The notes: generated by a model from the sequence alone, not told the origin. Counted from the stretch's first letter, positions 1 through 9,040 are shown. The stretch: 64,000 nucleotides of DNA from Dyella flagellata (GCF_030160275.1 NZ_BSOA01000015.1:85935-149934), one strand, 5' to 3'. Made by a program: numbers and translations.

Positions 1-114
1 TTCATTGCCGATTTGCTCCGATGTGTTATCGAAAAGCGAGTCTATGGGAACGATCAAAGCCGGACGTCAGGCGTAACGAGGGTACATCGTGGCAGATGCA
101 GGTCCCGACGAAAA

Positions 115-489
115 CTAGTGCCAATTTCGCAGCAGCGAGAAGACGAGAAATTGGCCAGCCAATGACACCAAGAGCGAAGCCGGGAATGACAGGATAAACA
201 GCACGGTCGCTGCGAAACCACCCTTGGCTCCGCGAGAGCGAAGGAAGTAATACGGAAGTCCGATCAAGACTAGGCCAGCGACGCACACGTTTAACAGGTA
301 GCTACGCCTATATGACCGCTGCTCAGCATCCAGCCGGTACCATAGAAAAAGAAGAAACGCATATGTTGGAACAGACAGCACCGCAAAGGGAGGGAGCTGC
401 GCATGTCTTTGGTGGAAGTACTGTACGATCGCTCCGCTTAAAAATGTGATTAAGGCCAAAAGCCAAATCACCGCTGTCTTTGGATTCAT
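115..489 (-). CDS. small multi-pass membrane protein, unknown function
   Basis: A 124-residue protein with about four hydrophobic segments (roughly residues 6-24, 35-52, 65-85 and 95-120) separated by short Arg-rich loops, so it is probably an inner-membrane protein. I do not recognise the family. ATG at 489 is chosen because AAGGA lies 7 bases upstream; one codon further out there is only a TTG. It lies downstream of the antitoxin gene on the same strand with a gap of about 45 bases and could be read through from it, but nothing ties the functions together. The first 114 bases of the window hold no gene I can support. Confidence 0.6.
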   Translation of the reverse strand: MNPKTAVIWLLALITFLSGAIVQYFHQRHAQLPPFAVLSVPTYAFLLFLWYRLDAEQRSYRRSYLLNVCVAGLVLIGLPYYFLRSRGAKGGFAATVLFILSFPASLLVSLAGQFLVFSLLRNWH

Positions 490-535
490 CAAGTATCCTT
501 TTTGGTAAATCCAGACCCGAAGGCGAGCATTTGGC

Positions 536-865
536 TCAGGCGGCCTCGGCGATCTTCACAACCGCGCTCTTGCCATGCAACATGGCGCCAGTGAGGGCTT
601 TGAAGATACTTGCCAGAGCATCCATGCCAGGGTTTCCACCCGCAGCAAGCATGCGATGAAGGCTCTTGGACGGCCTGCCCGTTTCCTTGGCCAATCCTTC
701 GAAACCTACCAGACCATGTGTCAGATCACGCATAAGTAGGCGTGCTGCTTCGGCTTCGCCATTGACCAGTAGGGTGGCTGCTTCAGCCAGTAGAGCGCGG
801 GCAAATTCCGGGTCTTTTTTGATACGTTCCGCTACGGTTTCGCGGTAGTCCACGGTGAGTGCCAT
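536..865 (-). CDS. antitoxin of HigBA-like addiction module
   Basis: A 109-residue protein resembling the HI1420-type addiction-module antidotes: a helical N-terminus, then a helix-turn-helix-like segment around residues 55-90 (LAKETGRPSKSLHRML followed by GNPGMDALASIFKAL). Family members bind the cognate toxin and repress their own promoter. A strong AAGGAG precedes the ATG by 8 bases. It lies 60 bases downstream of the toxin gene on the same strand, the toxin-first order typical of HigBA-like modules. The pairing with the neighbouring toxin is an inference from position and family resemblance. Confidence 0.8.
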   Translation of the reverse strand: MALTVDYRETVAERIKKDPEFARALLAEAATLLVNGEAEAARLLMRDLTHGLVGFEGLAKETGRPSKSLHRMLAAGGNPGMDALASIFKALTGAMLHGKSAVVKIAEAA

Positions 866-925
866 GTTTAGAACTCCTTTGCTTTCTCAGTAAAGCTGAA
901 GGTAGGGCAGCCATACTAGATACGA

Positions 926-1300
926 TTACTTCTTGTTTTTCCGTTTGACTGTTGTCGCTTTCTTGGTCGCTTCCTTGCTCTGTTTTTTGCGTTGTTTGTA
1001 TTCCTTGACTAGATCGATGGCTTTTTCGATTTCCTTTGATTGATCGCTCTTATCGCCGCCGCCCATCAGAACAATAAGCTCGTCACCGTCCTGATGAACA
1101 TAAATGCGAATGCCTTTGCCCCAATCGATGCGCCATTCGGCCAAGCCAGCACCGAGGCTCTTCAATCCTGAGCTATGGCCGGTTTCCATTCTGACCACAG
1201 CCACTGTGACTTTAGCGGCAGCGACGGCAGGTAGATCATTGAAAAATTCAGCGTAATGATTGCGACCTTTGCTATCTACATATTCGGTAATAGCCGGCAT
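926..1300 (-). CDS. toxin of RelE/HigB-like family
   Basis: A 124-residue protein whose first ~100 residues fit the HigB/RelE-like toxins that partner HI1420-type antidotes: VVRMETGHSSGLKSLGAGL, then EWRIDWGKGIRIYV and DELIVLMGGGDKSDQSKEI. Such toxins are mRNA interferases. The last ~25 residues form a very lysine-rich tail (about half Lys/Arg) that is longer than in typical members and could bind RNA or be disordered. The ATG at 1300 has GGGAG 9 bases upstream. The open frame continues upstream to 1579 but that part overlaps the fucosidase gene and looks non-coding. It is the first gene of the toxin-antitoxin operon. Confidence 0.8.
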   Translation of the reverse strand: MPAITEYVDSKGRNHYAEFFNDLPAVAAAKVTVAVVRMETGHSSGLKSLGAGLAEWRIDWGKGIRIYVHQDGDELIVLMGGGDKSDQSKEIEKAIDLVKEYKQRKKQSKEATKKATTVKRKNKK

Positions 1301-1526
1301 AAGAAGAAGCTCCCTATCGTTCTTATGCGTGCATATGGTAACATATTTGTTACCATCTAGCAAATTCCTCGGAAACTCGCCATTCATGGCGCATTGACCT
1401 TGGCGGAATCGGGGACGTCCTGGGCTGCCGCCGTTTCTTGTAGTTCGGTACCGCTCCGTTAGGCTGGCACCATAGAGACCTGGCCATCCAAGGAATGCAT
1501 GGAATGCCAGGTCTCCGCTGTCGAGC

Positions 1527-2873
1527 TTAGCTCCCCGTGGTTGCGTCGTACGGCTTCTTGAAGAGCTTGAGCGGGCCATCCAGCTTAAGTGCGATCACAC
1601 TCATTTGCGGATCCAACGTCTGCCCGGCGAGGTCGATGTACAGCAGCCCCGGGATATTTACGCTGTTGCCGATCAGCTGGGTCTTCAAGTTGGCGTTGCT
1701 GCCCAGCACACGGGCGTCAACCACCTTGTTCATCAGCCCTTTGACCAACACCGGGCCATTCGGCTTTCCGTCGACGAACAGGTACAAGGTCTGGTGGTCG
1801 GCTGAAAGGGTGCTCGGTCCGCTGTAGTAATCCTTCGGCACGCCGGCGTCGGTGCCGTAGATCGCCTGCGGGTACTGATGTACCCAGCGCCCAAGCGCAT
1901 CAAGGATGTCTATCTGCTCCTGCGGGATGGTGCCGTCGGCACGGGCGCCGATGTCGAGCAGGAGATTGCCGCCCATGCCGATCGTGTCGGCGAACAGGCC
2001 GATCACCTGCGTCGGCGTCTTGAAGTCGTGATCACGCTGCTGGTAGCCCCAGGAATCATTGGTGGTCAGGCACAATTCCCAATATGTGGCCGCGGGCCGG
2101 GTAATCGGCGGGCCTTGTTCGGGCGTGGCGTAGTCACCGTTATCGGGAAGGCGCGAATTGAGTATGACTTGCGGGTTGTAGCCGCGCAGCATCTTGGCCG
2201 TATCGTCGGCCTGCCATTCCTTTGCGCTGTGTTCCCAGTCACCGTCAAACCAGTACAGATCCGGGTTATAGCGCTGCGAAAGTTCACGTAGCTGCCCCTG
2301 GTAGTAGCTGACGAATCGTTGCCAGCGCACTGGATCGTTGGTGTAGCGTTTCTCCTTGCGGGTGAACACGTCGTAATTCGGCGACGACCAGTCCGCCAGC
2401 GAGTAATACAAGCCCACCTTCAGGTCGTCCTTGCGCAGAGCCTGGACGAACGGCCCGATCAGGTCGCGGCCCGCCGGCGTGTCTTTCACTACATTGATGC
2501 CTTGGGCAGAGTCCCACAGTGCCACGCCATCGTGATGGCGGGTCGTGAGCACCGCATAGCGGGCACCGCTACGCTTGATCAGGTCGGCCCAGGCCTGGGG
2601 GTCGTAATGCGCCGCCGTGAAGCCGTGCAGCTGCTTCATGTAGTCGGGATAGCTGATCTTCCCGTTGAAGAACGACCACGACTCGTCGATGCCGTCCACC
2701 GCATAGATGCCCCAGTGGATAAAGATACCCAACTTGGCATCCTTGAACCACTGCATGCGCTGTTCCTTGGCCGCCGATGGTACGGGCTTCATCGCCGTCG
2801 GCTGTGCCGCTGCGACAAAGGGAAGGGCCGCCAGAGCCGTGAACAGGAATGACTTTGCGATGGATTTTTTCAT
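1527..2873 (-). CDS. secreted alpha-L-fucosidase, GH29
   Basis: A 448-residue glycoside hydrolase that would release L-fucose from glycans by a retaining mechanism. An N-terminal signal peptide (residues 1-23, ending AAAQ) sends it to the periplasm or outside. GH29 signatures are present: LGIFIHWG near residue 49, TRHHDGVALWDS near 111, and PDLYWFDGDW near 205, where Asp210 is the likely nucleophile. A small beta-rich C-terminal domain follows the catalytic barrel. ATG at 2873 is chosen because the signal peptide starts there; the open frame extends 13 codons upstream without signal-like sequence. No fucose uptake or catabolic genes are beside it, so it may act on host or environmental glycans as a stand-alone enzyme. 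Confidence 0.9.
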   Translation of the reverse strand: MKKSIAKSFLFTALAALPFVAAAQPTAMKPVPSAAKEQRMQWFKDAKLGIFIHWGIYAVDGIDESWSFFNGKISYPDYMKQLHGFTAAHYDPQAWADLIKRSGARYAVLTTRHHDGVALWDSAQGINVVKDTPAGRDLIGPFVQALRKDDLKVGLYYSLADWSSPNYDVFTRKEKRYTNDPVRWQRFVSYYQGQLRELSQRYNPDLYWFDGDWEHSAKEWQADDTAKMLRGYNPQVILNSRLPDNGDYATPEQGPPITRPAATYWELCLTTNDSWGYQQRDHDFKTPTQVIGLFADTIGMGGNLLLDIGARADGTIPQEQIDILDALGRWVHQYPQAIYGTDAGVPKDYYSGPSTLSADHQTLYLFVDGKPNGPVLVKGLMNKVVDARVLGSNANLKTQLIGNSVNIPGLLYIDLAGQTLDPQMSVIALKLDGPLKLFKKPYDATTGS

Positions 2874-2975
2874 GATGGCTCGGTGGTGGTGGGACCGGCC
2901 AATCATACGCAATAGTCCGATGATTAGACCAATGGTCGTCCACGCATCACCCTAGCCCACGGCGCCCGGCATTGC

Positions 2976-3839
2976 CTAGTTCGACGATAGGAGATCTCCG
3001 ATTGCGGCCGCGATTTCCACCGCGTGGGTTTCAAGCGCGAAGTGTCCCGTATCCAGGAAGCAGACCTGCGCGTTCGGCAGATCGCGCTTGTACGCTGCTG
3101 CGCCCGGCGGAAGGAAGAACGGGTCCTTGTCGCCCCAGATTGCCAGCAACTTGGGCTGGTGCTCGCGAAAGTAGGCCTGGAAGGCGGGATATAAAGCGAC
3201 ATTGCTCGCGTAGTCGAGCATCAGGTCGAGCTGCACCTCATCCGCCTCGGGGCGTTGCATGTACCAGGCATCGAGCGCGTAGCCATCCGGTGAGATCCGC
3301 GAGGCGTCCTGCACACCATGCTCGTACTGCCAGCGGATCGACTGCGGCGTGAGAAACTCGCGCAACGCCTGTCGATTCGCATCTGTTGGTTCACGCCAGT
3401 AGCGCTCGATCGGATTCCATCCGTCGCTTAGCCCCTCTTCGTAGGCGTTGCCGTTCTGCGAAATGATGGCGGTCACCCTCTCCGGATGAGCCATCGCGAT
3501 ACGCAGCCCGGTCGGCGCGCCATAGTCGAAGATGTAGAGAGCAAACCGCTTGAGACCTACGATCTCTGTGAAGCGCCCGATCACCTTGGCGAGGTTGTCG
3601 AAGCTGTAGGTGAACTTGTCCCGCGTAGGCAGGGCCGACAGGCCAAAGCCCGGGAGATCCGGCGCCACCAGGTGAAAGCGATCCTCAAGCAGCGGAATCA
3701 GGTCGCGGAACATGTGGCTGGAGGTTGGAAATCCGTGCAGCAGCAACAGTGTTGGTTTGCTTGGGTTTCCGGCCTCGCGATAGAACACTTCGAAGCCATC
3801 GACGTCAACGCTGCGATAGGTGGCATGTGTCATGGTCAA
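2976..3839 (-). CDS. alpha/beta hydrolase with Asp nucleophile (haloalkane dehalogenase/epoxide hydrolase type)
   Basis: A 287-residue cytoplasmic alpha/beta hydrolase. The oxyanion motif LLLHGFPTSS is at residues 32-41. The nucleophile elbow is YIFDYGAPTG, with Asp105 where esterases carry Ser, as in haloalkane dehalogenases and epoxide hydrolases. The acid is in WGDKDPF (Asp237 or 239) and the base is His266 in DTGHFALE. The substrate cannot be read from sequence. The start overlaps the stop of the upstream PNPOx-like gene by four bases, so the two are translationally coupled in a three-gene operon that faces a LysR regulator. Confidence 0.85.
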   Translation of the reverse strand: MTMTHATYRSVDVDGFEVFYREAGNPSKPTLLLLHGFPTSSHMFRDLIPLLEDRFHLVAPDLPGFGLSALPTRDKFTYSFDNLAKVIGRFTEIVGLKRFALYIFDYGAPTGLRIAMAHPERVTAIISQNGNAYEEGLSDGWNPIERYWREPTDANRQALREFLTPQSIRWQYEHGVQDASRISPDGYALDAWYMQRPEADEVQLDLMLDYASNVALYPAFQAYFREHQPKLLAIWGDKDPFFLPPGAAAYKRDLPNAQVCFLDTGHFALETHAVEIAAAIGDLLSSN

Positions 3840-4465
3840 TTTTCTCCAGGGATTTCGAGCCGGCTACGCAAGGCCGCGTTTTCCGACTCCAATCGGGCAA
3901 GGCGCTCACGCAGCGGCTGGATCGCCGTGGCGATCTCCTGCTCGGTAAAGCGCGGGGTGATGTGCTGCTGGCAATTCCAGTCGAAGGCCTTGAGCCGCAG
4001 TCGGAAGATTCGCTCAAGCTTCGCTTTGTAAGCAACGTCCGTCACCAGCTCGGTTAGCGCTGGATCGGCGTCGAGCGCCAACGTCTCCACGTGTGCGTAG
4101 ATCTTCAGTCGCGCACGCCGGGGATAATCCATCAGGAACAGGCACGCGCGATCGTTGGCTGCAAAGTTCCCTGTGCTGATGTACTGACGGTTTCCACGGT
4201 AGTCGGCGAACGCCAGGGTCCTGTCGTCAATAACCTTGAGAAAGCCGCGCGCACCGCCGCGATGCTGCACGTATGGCCAATCGTTTTCGGACACCGATGC
4301 GATATAGAAGCTGTCCCGCTCAGCGATGAACGCAGCTTCGCCCTCGGTAAACCGGTCGAATTCCCGGTGACCCTTGAAGTTCGCCCAGAAGCGATCGCCC
4401 CCCATCTCCGCCTGCACGGCGCGGACGCTTGGCGTTATGGCGACATCCAGAAATCCGTACGACAT
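3836..4465 (-). CDS. pyridoxamine 5'-phosphate oxidase-like flavin protein
   Basis: A 209-residue member of the split-barrel FMN-binding PNPOx-like superfamily. Recognisable elements are FYIASVSENDWPYVQHRGGARGF near residue 52 (kept short here: the key part is SENDWPYVQHRGG), DYRGNRQY near 88, and RRARLKIYAHVE near 116. The C-terminal ~50 residues (PRFTEQEI onward) form a charged helix that may be a coiled coil. Family members bind FMN or F420 and reduce or sense small molecules; this one is unlikely to be the biosynthetic PdxH. It is the middle gene of the AhpD-like/PNPOx-like/hydrolase operon and overlaps the next gene by ATGA. Confidence 0.8.
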   Translation of the reverse strand: MSYGFLDVAITPSVRAVQAEMGGDRFWANFKGHREFDRFTEGEAAFIAERDSFYIASVSENDWPYVQHRGGARGFLKVIDDRTLAFADYRGNRQYISTGNFAANDRACLFLMDYPRRARLKIYAHVETLALDADPALTELVTDVAYKAKLERIFRLRLKAFDWNCQQHITPRFTEQEIATAIQPLRERLARLESENAALRSRLEIPGEN

Positions 4466-4524
4466 GATTGCTCTCCGACAACGAATCCAGCCCGAGGCGC
4501 CAACACGCCCCCGGCCCGGGTCAA

Positions 4525-5070
4525 TCAGGCGGCATCCTTGGCGAGCACCACCGGGAAGTCGATATCGGTCTTGGCGACTTCGTTGAGGTAGTTGGTGAAG
4601 GTGTTCTCGGCAACCATCGCGATGATCTCCACGATCTGCGCGTCGCTGAATCCCGCGGCGCGTACCGCGGCGATATCCGTTTCTTCGACATGACCACGCT
4701 GCGCAGCCACCTTCGATGCAAAGCTCACGGCCGCATCGGCCTTGATGTCCTTCGATGCGCCCCTGCGATTGAGGGCGATTTCTTCGGGGCTGAGCTTGGC
4801 CAGGTTCAAAGCCAGGTAGCTGTGTGCCGACAGGCAGTAATCGCAGCCATTTACTTGGGCAACAGCCAGCGCAATACGCTCGCGCGTCTTCACGTCCAGC
4901 GACTTCGACAGCGCCCCCTGAAAGCTGGTGAACGCGGCAAGGGCAGTCGGGCTGGTACCGACCAGCCGGAACAGGTTGGGCACGACGCCCAGTTGCTTGT
5001 GCACAGCGTCCAGGATCGGCTTGGAAGCTTCCGGAGCGGCATCAAGGGTAGGGATAGGGAAGCGAGACAT
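4525..5070 (-). CDS. carboxymuconolactone decarboxylase/AhpD-like peroxidase
   Basis: A 181-residue helical protein of the CMD/AhpD family. The redox motif is NGCDYCLSAHSYLA: the CxxC pair plus a downstream His is the peroxidatic centre in AhpD-like alkylhydroperoxidases. It probably removes organic peroxides or acts on a small electrophile in the cytoplasm. ATG at 5070 has a GAGGAG ribosome site about 8 bases upstream; the longer frame to 5319 runs across the divergent LysR gene and is rejected. It is first in the operon leading to the PNPOx-like protein and the Asp-hydrolase, and it faces a LysR gene 120 bases away, the usual arrangement for LysR control. Confidence 0.88.
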   Translation of the reverse strand: MSRFPIPTLDAAPEASKPILDAVHKQLGVVPNLFRLVGTSPTALAAFTSFQGALSKSLDVKTRERIALAVAQVNGCDYCLSAHSYLALNLAKLSPEEIALNRRGASKDIKADAAVSFASKVAAQRGHVEETDIAAVRAAGFSDAQIVEIIAMVAENTFTNYLNEVAKTDIDFPVVLAKDAA

Positions 5071-5190
5071 GGGGGAACTCCTCTTTTGAAGGCCGGGGTG
5101 GCCTTGCTTGAGCGGAGATGCTGCGCCTTTCCATTTGATAAGATAATCGGGCAGAGTCGGGAATGTCTTTACCGAAAACCGGAATAATCC

Positions 5191-6099
5191 ATGGACCGCC
5201 TCGAAGCCATGTCGATGCTGGTAGCGATTGCCGATCACGGCAGTTTTTCCGCGGCGGGACGGGCCCTGCGGGTTCCGTTGGCCACGCTTAGCCGCAAGAT
5301 TTCCGACCTCGAAGCGCACCTGGGCACGCGTCTACTCGTCCGCACCACTCGCAAACTTACGTTGACGGATGCAGGTGTGGCCTACGTCATGGCGGCGCGG
5401 CGCATTCTCGATGAAGTGGAAGGCGCCGAGCGCGAGGCGGCAGGCGAATTCACCACGCCCAAAGGCGAATTGGTGGTGACCGCGCCGGTCTTCTTCGGCC
5501 GCCTGCATGTGCTGCCGGTGGTGACCGACTTCCTCGCCCTCTATGCGCAGATCAACCTTCGCCTGATCCTGGCCGACCGCAACGTCGATCTCATCGAAGA
5601 CCACGTGGACATGGCCGTTCGCATCGGCAACTTGCCCGACAGCACCATGGTGGCCACCCAGGTTGGCTTGATGCGCACTGTGACTTGCGCCAGCCCGACA
5701 CTTCTCGCGGGTCACGGCGTACCCAAGCAGCCGGATGATCTTTTGACGTATCCATGCGTGGCGGTCCTCACGCCCACGCCGGTACCGTCCTGGCGCTTCC
5801 GCATGCCCGGGTCACAGGCCATGCGCGATGTTCCGATTCTTCCGCGACTAGCAGTGACCACGCCGGAAGCAGCGGTGCAAGCAGCGATCCGAGGCGTAGG
5901 TGTCACTCGCTTGCTGCACTATCAGGTGGCCGACGCGATACGGGACGGCACCCTGCAAAGGATTCTTCAAAGGTATGAGCCGGAGCCCGTACCCGTCCAC
6001 CTTCTTCACGCTTCACGCGGGCAAATGCCGCTTAAATTGCGCAGCTTTATCGATTTCGCCGCGCCACGTTTGCGCGAGAGTCTGGTGCACCTCCCTTAG
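5191..6099 (+). CDS. LysR-family transcriptional regulator
   Basis: A 302-residue LysR protein. The N-terminal winged helix-turn-helix spans residues 1-60 (LEAMSMLVAIADHGSFSAAG, then PLATLSRKISDLEAHLG and RLLVRTTRKLTLTDAG). A periplasmic-binding-protein-like effector domain covers about 90-295. It is divergent from the AhpD-like operon across a 120-base gap, so it most likely controls that operon and itself. The inducer is unknown; the partners suggest an electrophile, peroxide or xenobiotic. Confidence 0.93.
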   Translation: MDRLEAMSMLVAIADHGSFSAAGRALRVPLATLSRKISDLEAHLGTRLLVRTTRKLTLTDAGVAYVMAARRILDEVEGAEREAAGEFTTPKGELVVTAPVFFGRLHVLPVVTDFLALYAQINLRLILADRNVDLIEDHVDMAVRIGNLPDSTMVATQVGLMRTVTCASPTLLAGHGVPKQPDDLLTYPCVAVLTPTPVPSWRFRMPGSQAMRDVPILPRLAVTTPEAAVQAAIRGVGVTRLLHYQVADAIRDGTLQRILQRYEPEPVPVHLLHASRGQMPLKLRSFIDFAAPRLRESLVHLP

Positions 6100-6233
6100 C
6101 ATTCAATGTTGACGACTCGCTTGGAAGGGTCGACGCGATTCATCGCCGCATCTGTCGCTTCATTTAGCAGCCGAGTACAGCGCCATCCATGGCGCTACGC
6201 ACTTGTTGCTCGGTTCTTCGCGATGTCGGCGGC

Positions 6234-7094
6234 TTAGTGCTTGGACGCATTCACACTGGCGTCTGCGTTGCCGCCGGATTGCGCAGAAGTGGAGATGCCG
6301 CCTCCGGTTGTACCGTGCGAGCCGCTGACATGAGCGTCCGTGTCGGCATGGCCGTTGGCGTTGGCCGTGGCATTGCGGTTCGAAGTCGTGCCGTTGGCAC
6401 TCGCACCGCCGTGAGCGGAACCAGCGCCCGTCAAGTTGCTCATGCCAGCCGCGCTACCGCTTGAGGTGTTGGACGACTGCGCCGAACTGCCCGATGGCTG
6501 CGATGTTTGACTATCCGCTCCGCTGCTGCTGGTGCCCGATGATGATGCCTGCGTGGAATTGCCGGCGGTGTTCGCGCTACCGGCTGCTTGTCCGGCCACG
6601 GTCGTGCCTGCATGGGTCACGCCGCCTGTATTGGTTACAGCATTACCAGCGGCATTGCGCGCACGATCGAGCGCTCCTTGGGTGCCGCTTTTGGCGATCG
6701 AAGCATCCGAGCGCGCCTGGCCGACCGCCTGCCCTGCAGCTCCCGTCGCGGCTTGACGCGCATTGGCCGCTTGCTCGCCAACCTGGCGGGTCGCCTGGGT
6801 TGCGGTGTCCTTCGCCGAAGCGGCGGTTGTCGTCGCGCGTTGGCGTAGACGCTCAGCGCGTCGTTCTGCAGCAATCTGGTTGATGTCCGGCGCACCGAAG
6901 TTGGCCATGCCATGTGCTGAACCGCCAACTTGGCCGGCCATCTGACCCATCGCGGGCTGGACCCGGCCGCCCAGCCCACCTGCGAGGCCGCCGCGAAGTA
7001 CCTGGGCGTGCGCAGTCGCTACGGTGGCCAAGGCAAGGGCACCCGCGCACAGAGCGATAGAGAGAGTCTTGTTGTTGCGGATCGTGTTTCGCAT
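6234..7094 (-). CDS. exported low-complexity Ala/Gly/Ser/Thr-rich protein
   Basis: A 286-residue protein with a signal peptide (residues 1-31, ending TAHAQ), a Gly-rich stretch (VLRGGLAGGLGG), a charged Ala/Arg/Gln-rich helical middle (residues ~70-150), and a long C-terminal half made almost only of Ser, Thr, Gly, Ala and Asn with scattered His and Asp. That tail is expected to be disordered and surface exposed. ATG at 7094 has AGGAAA upstream. It lies about 105 bases downstream of the subtilase gene on the same strand and could be its substrate or share its regulation by the nearby ECF sigma factor. I do not know a named family. Confidence 0.65.
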   Translation of the reverse strand: MRNTIRNNKTLSIALCAGALALATVATAHAQVLRGGLAGGLGGRVQPAMGQMAGQVGGSAHGMANFGAPDINQIAAERRAERLRQRATTTAASAKDTATQATRQVGEQAANARQAATGAAGQAVGQARSDASIAKSGTQGALDRARNAAGNAVTNTGGVTHAGTTVAGQAAGSANTAGNSTQASSSGTSSSGADSQTSQPSGSSAQSSNTSSGSAAGMSNLTGAGSAHGGASANGTTSNRNATANANGHADTDAHVSGSHGTTGGGISTSAQSGGNADASVNASKH

Positions 7095-7200
7095 GAGTCG
7101 GTTTCCTGCCTGGAGCAAATGCCCGGCTTGCAGGGTCCTGTACGTTTGCGATCAACAGATCCTTCCGCACCTAAGGGCTATGGTTGCTCGGCATTCAGGT

Positions 7201-8427
7201 TCAAGGCGACAGCAGGCCATGGCCGCAACGCGAGGGATCGAGGGCACGGGCCTCGCCAATCAGTTGTTGCAGTACCTGGGCAGAAGCCCCTTGGGTGGGC
7301 GCATCCAGCAAACGGAGCGCCTTACGTGCAACGATCGGTGCCGCAAACGAAGTGCCACGCAACATGTCGCGACCACTACCGATCACACCGGATGCACAGA
7401 AGGCCACTTGGTCGCCGCTGGCGGACTCCGGTAGCACGCGATTGTGTGCATCGACACCGCCGACACCGATCACGCCCGGGTAGGCCGCCGGAAACAGGGG
7501 CGGGGCGGCGGGGCCATCGTTACCGACTGCGCTGACCAGCACATAGCCACGCGTGAGCATCGCCTGCACGGCGCGCGCGAGTACCGGGTTGTCGGGCCCG
7601 ACCAGGCTGATATTGATCACCGCCACGTGCTCGTGCGCCATCCACGCGAGCGCTTCAACCAGTTGCGAGGTGGCGCCGCCGACAGTGTCACCGCACCAAA
7701 GATCGGCTGCGAACAAGGTGTCCGGCTCGCCGGCGACGAGGCGCGCCGCGACTGCCGTGCCGTGCCGCGACGGTTTTGCCGTGTTGCACCCGTGCTGCTC
7801 GATGTGTGCGTGCGCCAAGGCGGGATCGGCAGGGTCGACACCGCCGTCGATCATTCCCACTCGTCGTTCCGCCACGCCCGGCGCGGATACCGAAGAGGTC
7901 GTTGCAGGGGCTTCGCTGCTGCTGCCCGCCGGCAGGTAAATATGCTGGTAGGTGAACGTGGCGTTGGGTGCTACCTGTTGCAGGGCACGCATGGCCTGTG
8001 TCGTACTGCGGTCGCGTGTGTCATGCAGCACCACGAAATCCAACTCCGGCAGCGCCTCCATCGACGCCTCTGGTCGCTTGGTAAAGCCCGCCGCCAGCAC
8101 CGCGTCGAGCGGCGCGCCCGACAGGTTCATGGCGAGAAATTCGCCGCGCAGAATCGGCGCTCCGTGCGGGTCAAGATCGACACGCCTGCGTTCATGGCGA
8201 CGCAAGCTGTCGATCTGCATCTTCCTGGTGAGTTCCAGTGGCTGTTGCAGCAGGTTGTCGACTGCTTGCAGGCTCACACCAGGCACCGCGCCCGGCACGC
8301 CAGGGTTGAGGGGAGCCGGCAAACCCGGCAGCCGTTGGCCGAGCACCTGAGCCTGCACCGGCGCCGCACTCATCAGTGTCAGCACGATGGCCAGGCCCGA
8401 AACGAACCGAGTACGGCGCAAGCACAT
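7201..8427 (-). CDS. secreted S8 (subtilisin-like) serine peptidase
   Basis: A 408-residue exported protease. A signal peptide covers residues 1-27 (ending PVQAQ). About 160 residues of linker or propeptide-like sequence precede the catalytic domain. The triad is visible: Asp194 in GMIDGGVD, His222 in SRHGTAVA, Ser360 in RGTSFAAP, with the oxyanion Asn303 in AVGNDGP. Residues expected in a subtilisin fold are retained, so it should be active. ATG at 8427 is chosen for its GGAGG site; the TTG at 8448 is weaker. It is divergent from the ECF sigma/anti-sigma operon with about 120 bases between, which suggests envelope-stress or sigma-dependent expression. Confidence 0.9.
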   Translation of the reverse strand: MCLRRTRFVSGLAIVLTLMSAAPVQAQVLGQRLPGLPAPLNPGVPGAVPGVSLQAVDNLLQQPLELTRKMQIDSLRRHERRRVDLDPHGAPILRGEFLAMNLSGAPLDAVLAAGFTKRPEASMEALPELDFVVLHDTRDRSTTQAMRALQQVAPNATFTYQHIYLPAGSSSEAPATTSSVSAPGVAERRVGMIDGGVDPADPALAHAHIEQHGCNTAKPSRHGTAVAARLVAGEPDTLFAADLWCGDTVGGATSQLVEALAWMAHEHVAVINISLVGPDNPVLARAVQAMLTRGYVLVSAVGNDGPAAPPLFPAAYPGVIGVGGVDAHNRVLPESASGDQVAFCASGVIGSGRDMLRGTSFAAPIVARKALRLLDAPTQGASAQVLQQLIGEARALDPSRCGHGLLSP

Positions 8428-8548
8428 CGCCAGAGGCCTCCAGAGCAATCGGGCCGGATGCTAGCATGGCCACGCTCTATCCCCTTGAACCGCGCCGAAG
8501 CGCCCCATGGAAGGAATCCGCCCCTCCAAACGTAATGGCAGGTGATGT

Positions 8549-9040
8549 GTGAATTCGAGCGACGCCATGCGCGAAGGACTGATTGCATTGTTACCGCGCC
8601 TGCGTCGGCTGGCGCGGGCGTTGGCGTGGCAAGTTGCGGACGCTGACGACCTGGTGCAGGTGGTGTTGGAGCGGGCATTGGCGCGCGCCGAGCAATGGCG
8701 ACCCGATGCCGCACTGGACAAATGGGTGTTCGCGATCGCGCGCAACGCATGGCGGGACGAACTGCGTGCACGCAACCGATCGCAAAACCTGTTCGCGCCC
8801 GAAGAAGACGGCGACACCGTGGCCGATGTCGCTGCCGCGCCGCCAGCGCAACGACTGGAGTTGGCGATGGCGTTGGCAGCACTCCCGCCGGATCATCGCG
8901 AAGTAGTGGCATTGGTACTGGTCGAAGGCACGTCGTACAGCGAGGCCGCCGAGTTGCTTGAAGTGCCCGTGGGAACCGTCACCAGCCGCTTGGCACGCGC
9001 TCGCGCCACTTTGCAGGCTCATCTTGGGACAGAAGCATGA
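8549..9040 (+). CDS. ECF-family RNA polymerase sigma factor
   Basis: A 163-residue ECF sigma factor. Region 2 is at residues ~8-75 (LRRLARALAWQVADADDLVQ then WVFAIARNAWRDELRAR), and region 4 at ~105-155 (LPPDHREVVALVLVEGTSYSEAA, then EVPVGTVTSRLARARATL). It redirects RNA polymerase to a specific promoter set when released from its anti-sigma factor. Translation probably starts at GTG 8549, with AGGTGA 5-6 bases upstream; the ATG at 8567 is the alternative. Its stop overlaps the next start by ATGA, so the two are coupled. Confidence 0.93.
   Translation: MNSSDAMREGLIALLPRLRRLARALAWQVADADDLVQVVLERALARAEQWRPDAALDKWVFAIARNAWRDELRARNRSQNLFAPEEDGDTVADVAAAPPAQRLELAMALAALPPDHREVVALVLVEGTSYSEAAELLEVPVGTVTSRLARARATLQAHLGTEA

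Noticed and set aside
6461-6883. Plus-strand frames opposite the low-complexity exported protein
   Set aside because: Cys/Arg/Pro-rich translations produced by the antisense of a Ser/Ala/Gly-rich gene; no start signals.
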